Shown here one piece after another: positions 6,267 to 13,659 of a stretch of DNA of 17,067 nt. The notes under the pieces are model-generated. The model searched no databases and was not told the origin of the DNA. It saw only the letters and a program-made list of their open reading frames with translations. A program made the translations under genes and the position numbers. Each line of letters opens with the position of its first letter. The first letter of the stretch is position 1. Origin of the DNA: DATGLE01 sp035294325 (GTDB lineage Bacteria > Chloroflexota > Ktedonobacteria > Ktedonobacterales > Ktedonobacteraceae); contig DATGLE010000226.1 of the NCBI GenBank assembly GCA_035294325.1, positions 1 through 17,067 on the forward strand. The letters run 5' to 3'.

Positions 6267-6560
6267 ATGATCGTTCTGGTAGCCCGCTATCAGGGAAAGC
6301 CCGGACAGGGCGATGCGATTGAGGCCGCTTTGAAGAAAATGGCGCCACAGGTCGCCGCGAACGAGCCGGGATGCAAGCTCTACCAGGCTTGCCGTTCGCA
6401 GGATAACCCCGACCTGTTCCTGTTGTACGAGCAGTACGAGGACGAAGCCGCACTCTTACATCATCGCGAGACGCCGCATTTTCAGCAGATCATCGAGGGC
6501 GCCGTCGTCCCGCTGCTGGAGAAACGCGAGCGCGAGCTATATACGCTGGCGGTTGGCTAG
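6267..6560 (+). CDS. Antibiotic biosynthesis monooxygenase (ABM)-domain protein
   Basis: The 97-residue single-domain protein has the dimeric alpha-beta barrel pattern of the ABM family. A first strand MIVLVARYQGKPGQGDA is followed by a helix (EAALKKMAPQVAANEPGC), a strand with paired residues (KLYQACRS), the characteristic LFLLYEQYEDEAALLHHRETPHF segment (about 51-72), and a closing helix and strand. Members include cofactor-free monooxygenases acting on quinol or phenolic substrates and many uncharacterised proteins. GAGGAGAAG lies 6 nt upstream of the ATG. The FAA-hydrolase gene begins 1 nt after its stop, so the two are translationally linked. Its place beside a ring-cleavage dioxygenase suggests work on an aromatic or quinone intermediate, which is inference. 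Confidence 0.85.
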   Translation: MIVLVARYQGKPGQGDAIEAALKKMAPQVAANEPGCKLYQACRSQDNPDLFLLYEQYEDEAALLHHRETPHFQQIIEGAVVPLLEKRERELYTLAVG

Positions 6561-6561
6561 T

Positions 6562-7575
6562 ATGTCCACATCCTTTTCACTCGGCACCTTTTCCGTCGCC
6601 GGCTGCCCGCCGTTCGCCGGCGTCGTCGTTGGTGAGCGCATCGTTGCCGTCACAGCCCTCCAGTCGCTCAGTGAAGCTTCCGGCGCGCCATTGAGCGCGC
6701 CGGAGACGGTTTTCGGGCTGCTCCAGGCGTGGGAGCGCAATTTCCCGATCCTCCAGGCCGGCGTCGCCGCCCTGGACCTGGCAGGCGCTCACGCAGTGGA
6801 ATCGCTGGACATAGGGGCCGTTAAAGTCCATGCGCCCGTGTTGTATCCGCGACAGATCTTCTGCGCAGGCGCCAACTATCGCCAGCATGTAATCGACCTG
6901 GCTGTAGCACAGGGGCACGGCGCCAATGATACGATGAGTCTCGAAGAGCGGCGCGCGCAGGCGGAACGTATGATGGACGCGCGTATCGCTTCCGGCTCAC
7001 CGTATGTATTTACCAAAATCCCGTCGGCCATCACCGGCCCATACGATCCAATTATCCTGCCGGCGGATAGCACTCAGCCCGACTGGGAGTTGGAGCTTGG
7101 CGTCATTATCGGGCGAGCGGCGCGGCATGTGTCGCGCACGGAGGCGCTTAACTACGTCGCCGGCTATACCATCGTCAACGACCTGACGTGCCGCGACAAA
7201 GTGTATCGTCCAGATCTGAAGGCGATAGGCACCGACTGGCTGTTGAGCAAGAGTGCGCCCAGCTTCCTGCCAATGGGGCCGGTCCTGCTGCCGGCGGCCT
7301 TCGTCCCCAATCCACAGGAATTGCATATCACCCTCAAGCTTAATGGTCAGGTAATGCAGGATGAAGGGACAAACGATATGATCTTCGATGTGGCCCGGCT
7401 CATCGAATATATCTCGCAACATGTGCAATTATGGCCCGGCGACCTGATCTGCACCGGCTCACCCAGGGGCAACGGCATGCATTACAACCGCTTCCTGCGC
7501 CCCGGCGACGTTCTGGAGGGAACGATCAGCGAACTGGGCACGCAGCGCAATTCCTGTGTAGCGGAATCACAATGA
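6562..7575 (+). CDS. Fumarylacetoacetate hydrolase (FAH)-family hydrolase/isomerase
   Basis: The 337-residue protein has an N-terminal domain (about 1-90) followed by the FAH catalytic fold. Visible family motifs are IFCAGANYRQHV (99-110), the acidic metal-binding pair WELELGVIIG (Glu176 and Glu178), a further acidic ligand in GYTIVNDLTCRD (Asp207), KSAPSFLPMGP (230-240), LKLNGQVMQDEGTNDMIF, and the closing GDLICTGSPRGNG and PGDVLEGTISELGTQRN. Members bind Mg2+ or Mn2+ and cleave or isomerise beta-keto acids made after ring opening, so this could act downstream of the extradiol dioxygenase on the opposite strand. Start choice: the ATG at 6562 follows the ABM stop directly; an earlier in-frame TTG at 6553 is less likely. 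The gene is complete, unlike the fragment at 4177-4335. Confidence 0.9.
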   Translation: MSTSFSLGTFSVAGCPPFAGVVVGERIVAVTALQSLSEASGAPLSAPETVFGLLQAWERNFPILQAGVAALDLAGAHAVESLDIGAVKVHAPVLYPRQIFCAGANYRQHVIDLAVAQGHGANDTMSLEERRAQAERMMDARIASGSPYVFTKIPSAITGPYDPIILPADSTQPDWELELGVIIGRAARHVSRTEALNYVAGYTIVNDLTCRDKVYRPDLKAIGTDWLLSKSAPSFLPMGPVLLPAAFVPNPQELHITLKLNGQVMQDEGTNDMIFDVARLIEYISQHVQLWPGDLICTGSPRGNGMHYNRFLRPGDVLEGTISELGTQRNSCVAESQ

Positions 7576-7641
7576 TGAAGACCACCGGGCGCTGTTCGAG
7601 CGCATTCGCAGAGGCGACTTCTAAAGTGGATGGTTTTGGCG

Positions 7642-8316
7642 CTACTCCTTGAAGACATAGCCAACTCCGCGCACGGTGTGGATCAGCCGAGGCTCGCCCT
7701 CGGCCTCCAGCTTGGCGCGCAGGTAGCCAATATAGACCTCCATCACATTCGAGGATCCTTCGAAATCCATGCCCCAGACGCGATCCAGGATGATATCGCG
7801 GGTGAGGACCTGGCGTGGGCGCTTCATGAAGAGGGCCAGCAGCTCGTACTCGGTGGGTGACAGCTCGATCTCGCGCCCGCCGCGATGCGCCACGCGCGTG
7901 CCGGTATCCAGTTCCACATCGGCATAGCGCAGGACCTCCTGCCGCTCCTGCCGGCTGCGGCGCAAGAGCGCCTTGACGCGCGCCACCAGTTCTTCGGGGG
8001 CAAACGGTTTGACCAGATAATCATCGGCCCCGGTCTCCAATCCCTTCACGCGGTCAGCGACGGTATCGCGCGCCGTGAGCATTAGAATGGGCACATTATC
8101 CCCGGCCGCGCGCATCCTCTGCGCCACCTCCAGCCCATTCAGTTCTGGCAGCATAATATCGAGCACGACCAGATCGGGTGGCCGCTCCAACGAACGCTTC
8201 AAGGCTTCGCTGCCACTGGCGGCGCTGGCAACGCTATACCCCTCATAGGCCAGCACCCGGCGCAGCAGGCCGGTGATGCGTGGATCATCGTCCACAACGA
8301 GGATATGCGCCTTCAT
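7642..8316 (-). CDS. OmpR/PhoB-family two-component response regulator
   Basis: The 224-residue regulator has a receiver domain (about 3-117) with the acidic pocket Asp10/Asp11, phospho-acceptor Asp53 (LVVLDIMLPELNG), Thr81 (LMLTARD) and Lys103 (DDYLVKPF). A winged-helix trans_reg_C domain follows (about 128-222), with LSPTEYELLALFMKRPRQVLTR and the closing IHTVRGVGYVFKE. It should bind DNA once phosphorylated, most likely by the kinase encoded just upstream on the same strand. The ATG at 8316 is chosen because GGGAGAAAGAG precedes it and the protein then begins MKAHILVVDDD, the usual receiver start. A longer frame from TTG at 8364 would add unrelated residues. The kinase gene comes first and a 163-bp inverted element lies between them, which is unusual. 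Confidence 0.95.
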   Translation of the reverse strand: MKAHILVVDDDPRITGLLRRVLAYEGYSVASAASGSEALKRSLERPPDLVVLDIMLPELNGLEVAQRMRAAGDNVPILMLTARDTVADRVKGLETGADDYLVKPFAPEELVARVKALLRRSRQERQEVLRYADVELDTGTRVAHRGGREIELSPTEYELLALFMKRPRQVLTRDIILDRVWGMDFEGSSNVMEVYIGYLRAKLEAEGEPRLIHTVRGVGYVFKE

Positions 8317-8375
8317 CTCTCTTTCTCCCATCACGACATGAATGTTACCAACCAGGATCGGCAACCCGGGGCCAG

Positions 8376-8538
8376 GTAGGGGCGCGGCGCCGGCTGAGAG
8401 GGGTTATGTGGTGGTGGGGGCCGAAGCGCAAGCCCGCTTTCCATCCCAAATTCCCTATCCGGTGGCAGCACAGATGAGCGGGCTTGCTTCTGGCCCCCAC
8501 CACCACACCCGACCACCCGGCCAGCGCCGCGCCCCTAC
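8376..8538. repeat. 163-bp imperfect inverted element (MITE-like) between kinase and regulator genes
   Basis: The terminal arms GTAGGGGCGCGGCGC (8376-8390) and the exact complement (8524-8538) are perfect over 15 bp. Two further perfect arm segments lie inside: 16 bp (8407-8422 / 8492-8507) and 10 bp (8429-8438 / 8477-8486). The central loop is about 38 nt. A possible 4-bp GCCA flanking repeat (8371-8374, 8539-8542) is too short to prove insertion. The GTAGGGGC end recurs at 13384. Confidence 0.75.
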
Positions 8539-8613
8539 GCCATCCCATTACCCCCTCCCATTGCCGTTTTTGATTGTTACATCTTATAATTGTCTTCCAA
8601 TTACTATATAAGA

Positions 8614-8622
8614 AGTATAGCA
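8614..8622 (-). promoter_or_regulatory. Extended -10 promoter for the response regulator gene
   Basis: On the minus strand TGC-TATACT (8622-8614) matches an extended -10. The identical 10-mer ATGCTATACT precedes the kinase gene at 10314-10323. Transcription would begin near 8607, so the 163-bp inverted element would fall inside the leader of the regulator mRNA. Confidence 0.4.
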
Positions 8623-8689
8623 TGGTCAGATGAAACGATTTTCAGACCAGCCTGAGATAGACCTGAGAGCGCAACGTCGAACCGGTGGA

Positions 8690-10273
8690 TCATGCCACAA
8701 GAGGGAGCGAGACGCTAAAGGTGCTCCCCTGCCCGGGGGTACTCTGCACGGTAATCGATCCGCCAAGCTGCTCCACCAGCGTCCGCGCGATGGAGAGGCC
8801 GAGTCCAGTACCCGGGCTGGAGCGGGCACGGTCGGCGCGGTAGAAGCGCTCGAAGAGGTGTGGCAAGTCGGCAGGCTCAATCCCGATACCCGTATCTCGT
8901 ACCCGCAGCACGGCCTGCCCCTTTTCGCGCGCAAGTGAAACGATGACGCGGCGCTCCCCTTCCTCCTTGCGCGTCGCCGTGTACTTGATCGCGTTGTCAA
9001 GCAGGATCAGCGTGATCCGGCGCAGGTTCTCTTCGTCGCCACGCACGCGTGCAGGTTCGATGTGACCTGCCTCTAACTGCACCTTCGATCCCTCGATCTC
9101 CAGCCGCCTCCTCAACTGGCGCACCAGTTGGAGGACCGCGCGATCCAGTTCAACGGGCGCAGCGCTTTGCGTGGACTCTTCTGTCGCGGTCTCCATCGCC
9201 TGTGCCGCTGGTGAGGTATCTATACTGGCATCGGCGCGGGCCAGCAGCAGCAGTTCCTCCACCAGTTCGGCCAGGCGCAGCGTCTCTTTGTGCGCATCGG
9301 ACAGCATGAGGCGCCGCTCCTCCTCAGGCAGCTCATCGATATGGCGCTGCAAGAAGGCCAGATTGCCCTGAATGGTGGTAAGCGGCGCGCGCAGTTCGTG
9401 CGAGGCATCGGCGACGAAGCGCCGCTGGGCCTGCGTCGCGCTTTCCAGAGACGCGAGCATATCGTTGAACGTCTCCACGACCTGCGCCATCTCGTCGCGC
9501 CCGCGCGGCCGGGGCACGCGCTGGCTCAGGTTGCCCAGGCGCGTGCCCCGGGCCGTCGAGACGGCGATGGAGCGCGCCGTCGCCCCAAGCTGCGCCAGCG
9601 GGCGCAGGACGCGCGTTGCGATGAGCCAGCTCGCGATCAGCGTTCCCACCAGCGTAGCCACTCCTGAGAGCAGAAGGAGTGCGCGCAGCATCAGCAGCGT
9701 TGCATCGACATCGGAAAGTGACTTGGCGACCAGCAGCACGCCGATTACCGGGCCATTTCCCACCGGCACGCTGCCGGCATTCCCGCTCACTCCATGCACC
9801 GGCGCGCGGATGGGCATTGCCTGAATGCGCACATGCTGCCCAGCGACGGAGCTATCATAGAGTACCGGCGGCTGACCGGCAAGGATGCTGCGCATCGTCT
9901 CGGGACTGCGGGGAAGCTGTGAGCCGTTCGTCGAGAGATAGCGCACCTGGCCCTGTGCATCCAGGACTTCGACCACGACGCCTGGATCGCGATAGGTATC
10001 AACAACACGCATCGCCAGGTGTTCAGGCCAGTACGGCGGCGCGGGGGAAAGAGCGTTCAACACGTCCAGCATCGCTACACGTGCCTCGGCGCGCAGGGCG
10101 CTATTCACGCTTGCATGAATGGCATCCGTTGTCAGCAACAGGAACAGCAGCCCGAAGAACCCCAGCGCGACGGCGATCAGCGAGCCGTACCAGAGAATCA
10201 GTCGCAGGCGCAGCGAACGGGGAGCTTTGCGCTCTGGTTCCAGTGCTTTCTTCGTATGGATGACCTGTTTCAT
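8690..10273 (-). CDS. Membrane-bound two-component sensor histidine kinase
   Basis: The 527-residue protein has a basic N-terminus, transmembrane helix 1 (about 26-48), an extracytoplasmic sensor region (about 50-190), transmembrane helix 2 (about 193-220), HAMP linker (about 221-275) and HisKA domain with phospho-acceptor His292 (FVADASHELRAPLTT). The HATPase_c domain carries the N box with Asn427 (LLDNAIKYT), the G1 box DTGIGIEP (460-467), the F box LFERFYRAD and the G2 box GTGLGLSIA (488-496). The sensed signal is unknown. Start choice: the frame is open to 10375, but an extended -10 promoter lies inside that extension (10314-10322) and GGAGGA precedes the ATG at 10273, giving the normal start just before the first membrane helix. 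It probably phosphorylates the regulator encoded at 7642-8316. Confidence 0.95.
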   Translation of the reverse strand: MKQVIHTKKALEPERKAPRSLRLRLILWYGSLIAVALGFFGLLFLLLTTDAIHASVNSALRAEARVAMLDVLNALSPAPPYWPEHLAMRVVDTYRDPGVVVEVLDAQGQVRYLSTNGSQLPRSPETMRSILAGQPPVLYDSSVAGQHVRIQAMPIRAPVHGVSGNAGSVPVGNGPVIGVLLVAKSLSDVDATLLMLRALLLLSGVATLVGTLIASWLIATRVLRPLAQLGATARSIAVSTARGTRLGNLSQRVPRPRGRDEMAQVVETFNDMLASLESATQAQRRFVADASHELRAPLTTIQGNLAFLQRHIDELPEEERRLMLSDAHKETLRLAELVEELLLLARADASIDTSPAAQAMETATEESTQSAAPVELDRAVLQLVRQLRRRLEIEGSKVQLEAGHIEPARVRGDEENLRRITLILLDNAIKYTATRKEEGERRVIVSLAREKGQAVLRVRDTGIGIEPADLPHLFERFYRADRARSSPGTGLGLSIARTLVEQLGGSITVQSTPGQGSTFSVSLPLVA

Positions 10274-10313
10274 AGCGATGCTCGTCCTCCAGAGATGCTC
10301 TTCCTCCTCTGAG

Positions 10314-10322
10314 AGTATAGCA
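10314..10322 (-). promoter_or_regulatory. Extended -10 promoter for the sensor kinase gene
   Basis: On the minus strand TGC-TATACT (10322-10314) is an extended -10 about 40 bp before the ATG at 10273. No good -35 is visible, as is common for extended -10 promoters. It also argues against the longer kinase reading frame. Confidence 0.45.
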
Positions 10323-10479
10323 TAGCCTGCGCAGCGCAATGCCCCGGGCATTGAACAGTCCTTCTCCGTGCGCAACTGCGCGATGATGAAGTTTAACGAT
10401 CAGGATAACATGTCAGAGCCGTACAGTTGAGGCCAGAGGAAGAAACCCGCATAATGTGGATTACTCCAGAAGAACTTGA

Positions 10480-10794
10480 TTACACCTTTCTGGCCCGCTT
10501 GCCAATTCCGCGCCCCCCGGTCACTGCGTTAATGAGCCAGAGAAGCAGAACCGCACCGAGGAACGCCGTCACGAACGTCCAGATGATACCGTTGCCATCA
10601 AGGCCGAACAGGCCCAGAATGGCCCCTCCGACCACGCCGCCGACGATACCAATAACAATATTTCCGAGGATGCCCAGCTTATCGCCCTGGATCAATCGAT
10701 CAGCAAGCGCTCCCGCAAGACCGCCAACGACAATCCAGACCAACCATGCCCACAGTGTCCCCAGGACACTCGCCATAACAAGCGATAGAACCAT
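10480..10794 (-). CDS. GlsB/YeaQ/YmgE-family stress-response membrane protein
   Basis: The 104-residue integral membrane protein is rich in Gly, Ile, Val and Leu, with three hydrophobic segments (about 9-29, 40-64 and 68-90). The family pattern is clear: VGGLAGALADRLIQGDKLGILGNIVIGIVGGVVGGAI, in which a glycine-rich second helix follows an R-L-x-x-G motif. The older name is transglycosylase-associated protein; its biochemical role is not settled, and members are often stress induced. AAGGAG lies 8 nt before the ATG, and the upstream DedA-family stop codon overlaps this ribosome binding site (12 nt between the genes). The pair is thus a translationally coupled operon. A basic C-terminal tail (GKRARKV) ends the protein. 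Confidence 0.9.
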   Translation of the reverse strand: MVLSLVMASVLGTLWAWLVWIVVGGLAGALADRLIQGDKLGILGNIVIGIVGGVVGGAILGLFGLDGNGIIWTFVTAFLGAVLLLWLINAVTGGRGIGKRARKV

Positions 10795-10806
10795 TGTATA
10801 TACTCC

Positions 10807-11499
10807 TTACCGCAATGCTGCGATTCTCGACTTGCGCCGCGCTTCGCTGCGTTCTTGCCGTATCCGCTGCCTTATGCGCCCTCTCGTGAAGCGCCAGGCA
10901 AGGAAGAGCAGCACAAGGACGGCGAGCAGAACCCAGCCCGCTCGCTCAATCAACAATTGTAAACGATCAACTTCCGCTGCCAGCAGGTACCCCAGCAGGC
11001 AGAAGGCCGTGTTCCACAGGGCAGCAGCTACCAGTTCATAGCCCAGGAAGAGCCGGTATTTCATCCTGGTCATCCCGGCGGAGAGCGCCACAAACGAACG
11101 CAGATGCCCGATCAGGTGCGACATGAGGATGGCCTTCCCACCATGTTTCGTAATCAGCCTGCGCGCCAGGCGCAGCCGGCCGGCGAGCCGTATGCGCCTC
11201 CCCGGCCGGCTGCTGCTCCACCTGATGGCAAACCGTGCCAGGACGAAGCGCCCAAAGAGGTAGTCAATGTGATACCCACAGACAGTCCCAAGCGTTGCCA
11301 GCAGGATCACCCAACCCAGTTGGAGCGTGCCCAGACGAGCATACATCGCCCCCAGTAACGCTAACGAGTTTCCAGGAAGCAGCAGGCCAAGAAACGCCGT
11401 GTTTTCGCCCAGCGTCCCCAGGAATACGGTGAGATATCCATAGTGGCTGTAAAATTCGCCGAGGATCCTGATCCACTCGTTCAGAGAGAACGCCGGCAT
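10807..11499 (-). CDS. DedA-family (SNARE-associated) membrane protein
   Basis: The 230-residue polytopic membrane protein carries typical DedA/VTT features. It has an early re-entrant segment with an acidic residue (LGTLGENTAFLGLLLPGNSL, about 28-47), a central helix with GYHIDYLFGRF (about 75-85), the basic HGGKAILMSHLIGHLRSFVALSAGMTRMKYRLF segment (about 119-151) matching the family's R-x3-x-AG-x-x-M block, and two further C-terminal helices (about 153-175 and 188-203). A strongly basic tail ends the protein. The family acts in lipid scrambling or undecaprenyl-phosphate recycling and membrane-potential maintenance. The ATG at 11499 has only a weak purine run (CAGGG). It is first in an operon with the GlsB-type gene. 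Confidence 0.88.
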   Translation of the reverse strand: MPAFSLNEWIRILGEFYSHYGYLTVFLGTLGENTAFLGLLLPGNSLALLGAMYARLGTLQLGWVILLATLGTVCGYHIDYLFGRFVLARFAIRWSSSRPGRRIRLAGRLRLARRLITKHGGKAILMSHLIGHLRSFVALSAGMTRMKYRLFLGYELVAAALWNTAFCLLGYLLAAEVDRLQLLIERAGWVLLAVLVLLFLAWRFTRGRIRQRIRQERSEARRKSRIAALR

Positions 11500-11538
11500 A
11501 GACTTTTACCCTGATTTCCTCTCACACCTGATAGATTC

Positions 11539-11574
11539 GAGCCTCTTCGGCTCCCCTCATGCCTGATTTTAGCA
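11539..11574 (-). promoter_or_regulatory. Putative promoter and leader hairpin of the DedA-GlsB operon
   Basis: On the minus strand TGC-TAAAAT (11574-11566) resembles an extended -10, with no clear -35. It is followed by a small hairpin GAGCC-GAAGA-GGCTC (11553-11539) in the leader, about 40 bp before the ATG. Confidence 0.35.
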
Positions 11575-11746
11575 GGTGAGTCTGTGAATACTTTGAGGCC
11601 AACCTGAATCGCACCTGAGGAGTTTTAGCTTGATAAGCTGTGGAATACCTCTTCCAGTTTGCCGGCCCGGTAACTTTTTGATGCGGCTGTTTAACCGTAC
11701 TGCTGCCATCATTAAAAAAGCATAAAGATCACCGCTGCGCATAAAA
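11575..11746. other. Gene-free part of the intergenic region between divergent genes
   Basis: I see no coding frame, RNA gene or strong repeat here. The sequence becomes AT-rich toward 11710-11750, where the control region of the next plus-strand gene begins. Confidence 0.4.
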
Positions 11747-11793
11747 AATACATATATAGATGTATTGAAATATAACTTTCCTGCTGTTATGAT
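11747..11793 (+). promoter_or_regulatory. Promoter with overlapping palindrome for the DUF4388-like gene
   Basis: TTGAAA (11765-11770), a 17-bp spacer and TATGAT (11788-11793) form a near-consensus sigma70 promoter. The inverted repeat AATACAT-N6-ATGTATT (11747-11766) overlaps the first bases of the -35, so a bound protein there could repress or activate. Transcription would begin near 11800. Confidence 0.6.
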
Positions 11794-11837
11794 GGGGCAG
11801 AATAAGGAGTAGTATCCTTCTGAGAAATGACGATGCT

Positions 11838-12365
11838 ATGTTCAGCGTTGATTACGCAACTCTGCAACAAATTATCCAGCAATTTATGTATACTGGAGTC
11901 TTTCGCGCTTACGTGACGGAGACACGCCTGCTGCCTGAAGAAGGAAGTATTGAACTTCAAGCCAAAGAGGGAAACATCATAGCGTGCAGATTCATCACCA
12001 GGCAGGGACAGGTCTATCAATGGGAGCGCTGGGAAACAGAACTCGTCAGATTCGGGATCTTAAACTGGGAAATGACAACCGCCAGCGAAGCAGCGTCACA
12101 AGGACCGTTTCCAGGCAGCGGGCGCCCCGCCTCCCCATCTCCTGATACAGTATTTGCATATCAGCGCGCACCAGCGCCCCACCATACCACCAGCCTGCAT
12201 CCATCCGAGATCAGCAGGTGGCCGATGCTCTACCGCCAGGTTTACGCGCTGATCGATGGCAGGCGCAAGGTTTCAGATATCGCCCATATGCTGCATAAAT
12301 CGCAGCGCGAGGTCGCCCAGATTATCGAGAATCTGAGACAGCGGGACCTCATTGCATTCGATTAG
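11838..12365 (+). CDS. DUF4388/PatA-N-like protein with C-terminal winged-helix-like domain
   Basis: The protein has 175 residues. Residues about 6-80 follow the DUF4388 pattern: a helix (YATLQQIIQQFMYTGVFRA), a beta strand with a family-like G-x-I-x-L-x-x-x-x-G-x-I-I-x-C/A motif (GSIELQAKEGNIIACRF), then a strand-rich part and a helix. A low-complexity Pro/Ser linker (about 84-125) leads to a compact helical C-terminus (131-173, LYRQVYALIDGRRKVSDIAHMLHKSQREVAQIIENLRQRDLI) that looks like a winged helix. DUF4388 proteins are linked to receiver-domain signalling, and a CheY-like gene lies on the opposite strand nearby. The ATG at 11838 lacks a good ribosome binding site; AAGGAG at 11804-11809 is 28 nt away and could serve a CTG at 11820. 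The fold call is moderate, the role unknown. Confidence 0.65.
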   Translation: MFSVDYATLQQIIQQFMYTGVFRAYVTETRLLPEEGSIELQAKEGNIIACRFITRQGQVYQWERWETELVRFGILNWEMTTASEAASQGPFPGSGRPASPSPDTVFAYQRAPAPHHTTSLHPSEISRWPMLYRQVYALIDGRRKVSDIAHMLHKSQREVAQIIENLRQRDLIAFD

Positions 12366-12409
12366 CCACGTAAGGAATATATTCGGAGAAGGGACCTTCA
12401 CCGCACGCT

Positions 12410-13351
12410 CTACCTTCCAGCGCCGGGGGGATCATCATGTCCCTGTGGGACCACGCCAGTAGAGATCTGGATGCGCCAGCTTCCCGCGAACTGGCCGCTG
12501 GCGATCTCTTCGCCAAGCTGGCGATATGCCTGCGCGAACTCCTCCTTGCTAATGGTGCCCTGGGCGAGCATGAAGGGCCGGAGCAGGCGCACGGTAAGTA
12601 GCAGATAGCCGGCAATCTCGCTGCCCTGCCGGTTCCTCGTCGTCCAGCCGATGCGCGTCACCTCACGCGCGCCCACCTTGCAGCCGGCATCCGTAAGCAG
12701 CCCGTCCAGCCAGACCATGCGCTGTGCCTCCGAAACGTAAGGCAGCGCCGGGCGCAGGCCCGCCTGAATCAATGCCTGCTGATAGGCCAGCGACAGCAAA
12801 TGCACGGCCCGGCTGTTGGCCTCCCCTTCGATGCACTCTACCAGCAGGATCACCCCGCCCGGCCTCAGCACGCGCATACACTCGCGCAAGAGCGGGCGCC
12901 AGGCCGATTGACCGGGCAGCAGGCGAGCAAGAAACCGCGCGTTGATCAGGTCGAAATATCCATCGGGAAAGGGCCATTCCGATGCCAGCACATCTACCTC
13001 GCGAAAGGAGACGTTGCTGAGAAACGCCGCTCCTGCCCCCGCTCTGGCCTGCTCGACCAGCGCTCCGCAGCGTTCTATCCCTGTGACCTGGCAGCGCGGA
13101 AAGCGGCGCGCTACTGAGAGCGCCCAGTTGCCAGCTCCCGAAGCCAGGTCGAGCACCTGCCGGTAGCCCGCCCGCGCCGGCAGCCGCAGCGCGATCTGCG
13201 AGAGGGGCGCCGGCACGAGCTGCGCGAGGAATGCCTGCCGCGAGCGTTCGGTGAGCGAGGCGGGATCAATGATGGGATCGGTGGCACTCTCCACCAGATC
13301 GGACGGCGTGAACATCGCCAGCGGCAGCCGCCGCGTTGGCTCAGATGACAT
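12410..13351 (-). CDS. Class I SAM-dependent methyltransferase
   Basis: The 313-residue protein has a Rossmann-type methyltransferase core: motif I VLDLASGAGNWALSVA (66-81), the acidic end of beta 2 (VTGIE, Glu93), the VDVLASEWPFPDGYFDLINARF segment (119-140) and the post-III strand VLRPGGVILLVECIEGE (161-177). The last 130 residues form a helical cap with no recognised motif. The pattern is that of small-molecule methyltransferases (ubiE/Methyltransf_11 type); the acceptor is unknown. AAGGAGG lies 5 nt before the ATG. It is the last gene of a minus-strand cluster with a CheY-like protein, separated from it by a degraded Cys-rich gene, and it converges with the DUF4388-like gene 44 bp away. 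Confidence 0.88.
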   Translation of the reverse strand: MSSEPTRRLPLAMFTPSDLVESATDPIIDPASLTERSRQAFLAQLVPAPLSQIALRLPARAGYRQVLDLASGAGNWALSVARRFPRCQVTGIERCGALVEQARAGAGAAFLSNVSFREVDVLASEWPFPDGYFDLINARFLARLLPGQSAWRPLLRECMRVLRPGGVILLVECIEGEANSRAVHLLSLAYQQALIQAGLRPALPYVSEAQRMVWLDGLLTDAGCKVGAREVTRIGWTTRNRQGSEIAGYLLLTVRLLRPFMLAQGTISKEEFAQAYRQLGEEIASGQFAGSWRIQISTGVVPQGHDDPPGAGR

Positions 13352-13383
13352 CTGTTCCTCCTTAAAAAAATAATGTTCTTCCG

Positions 13384-13433
13384 GTAGGGGCCGGATTTAT
13401 GCGCCCGCATCCTGGGTCGATTCATGCCCACCA
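13384..13433. repeat. Degenerate GTAGGGGC-type repeat inserted downstream of the Cys-rich gene
   Basis: The element begins GTAGGGGCCGGATTTAT (13384-13400) and contains two imperfect hairpin-like halves (around GGATTTATGCGCCC and GGTCGATTCATGCCC). It resembles degenerate double-hairpin repeats common in Chloroflexota-type genomes, from memory rather than comparison. Its first eight bases equal the terminus of the 163-bp element at 8376. Confidence 0.4.
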
Positions 13434-13659
13434 GGACCGGCGAGAGTGGTATGCATTGACAGCGGGGGCAGCTACAGGGCGGCGGCGCGAGCTTGCCGAT
13501 GCAGGCCGGGCGCAGGCGCCGCACCTCGCGCCAGAAAGCGTACCAGCAGGGGCCATGACGGCGCCCCTGGCGACAAGCCCCGCAGGAGGCCCGGCCACAG
13601 GCACGGTATTGAAGCTGACAGGTGATGTGGCCTCTCCGGGTAGCACAACGCTCATACAC
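13384..13659 (-). pseudogene. Degraded Cys-rich HGP-WY motif protein (DUF6788-like)
   Basis: A GTG at 13659 opens a frame beginning MYERCATRRGHITCQLQY, then CGRASCGACRQGRRHGPCWY and AFWREVRRLRPACIGK (conserved core 13492-13659, 56 residues). This matches the C-G-x-x-x-C-x-C-x-x-G-x-x-HGPYWY-x-x-W-R-x-x-G-R-x-R-x-x-Y-I-G-K signature of a small family of unknown function. Conserved positions look damaged (HGPC for HGPY, REVRR for RExGR, ACIGK for xYIGK). After IGK the frame has no sensible sequence, enters the repeat at 13384-13433, and stays open out of frame into the methyltransferase as far as 13111. The GTG overlaps the stop of the receiver gene by 8 nt, so it was once a coupled member of this operon. 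Truncation by the repeat is likely. Confidence 0.6.

Noticed and set aside
7576..7641. Short protein-like frame after the FAH stop (reads DEDHRALFERIRRGDF then a stop)
   Set aside because: The FAH protein already ends in a normal family C-terminus; 16 residues are too few to call a remnant.
8342..8623. Overlapping open frames on both strands within the inverted element
   Set aside because: They reflect the palindromic GC-rich sequence; no start with a ribosome binding site, and no similarity pattern.
11670..11690. 13-bp match (CTTTTTGATGCGG) between here and the excisionase gene at the left edge
   Set aside because: A 13-mer match is expected by chance in a window this size, and the surrounding translation does not continue the HTH protein in one frame.
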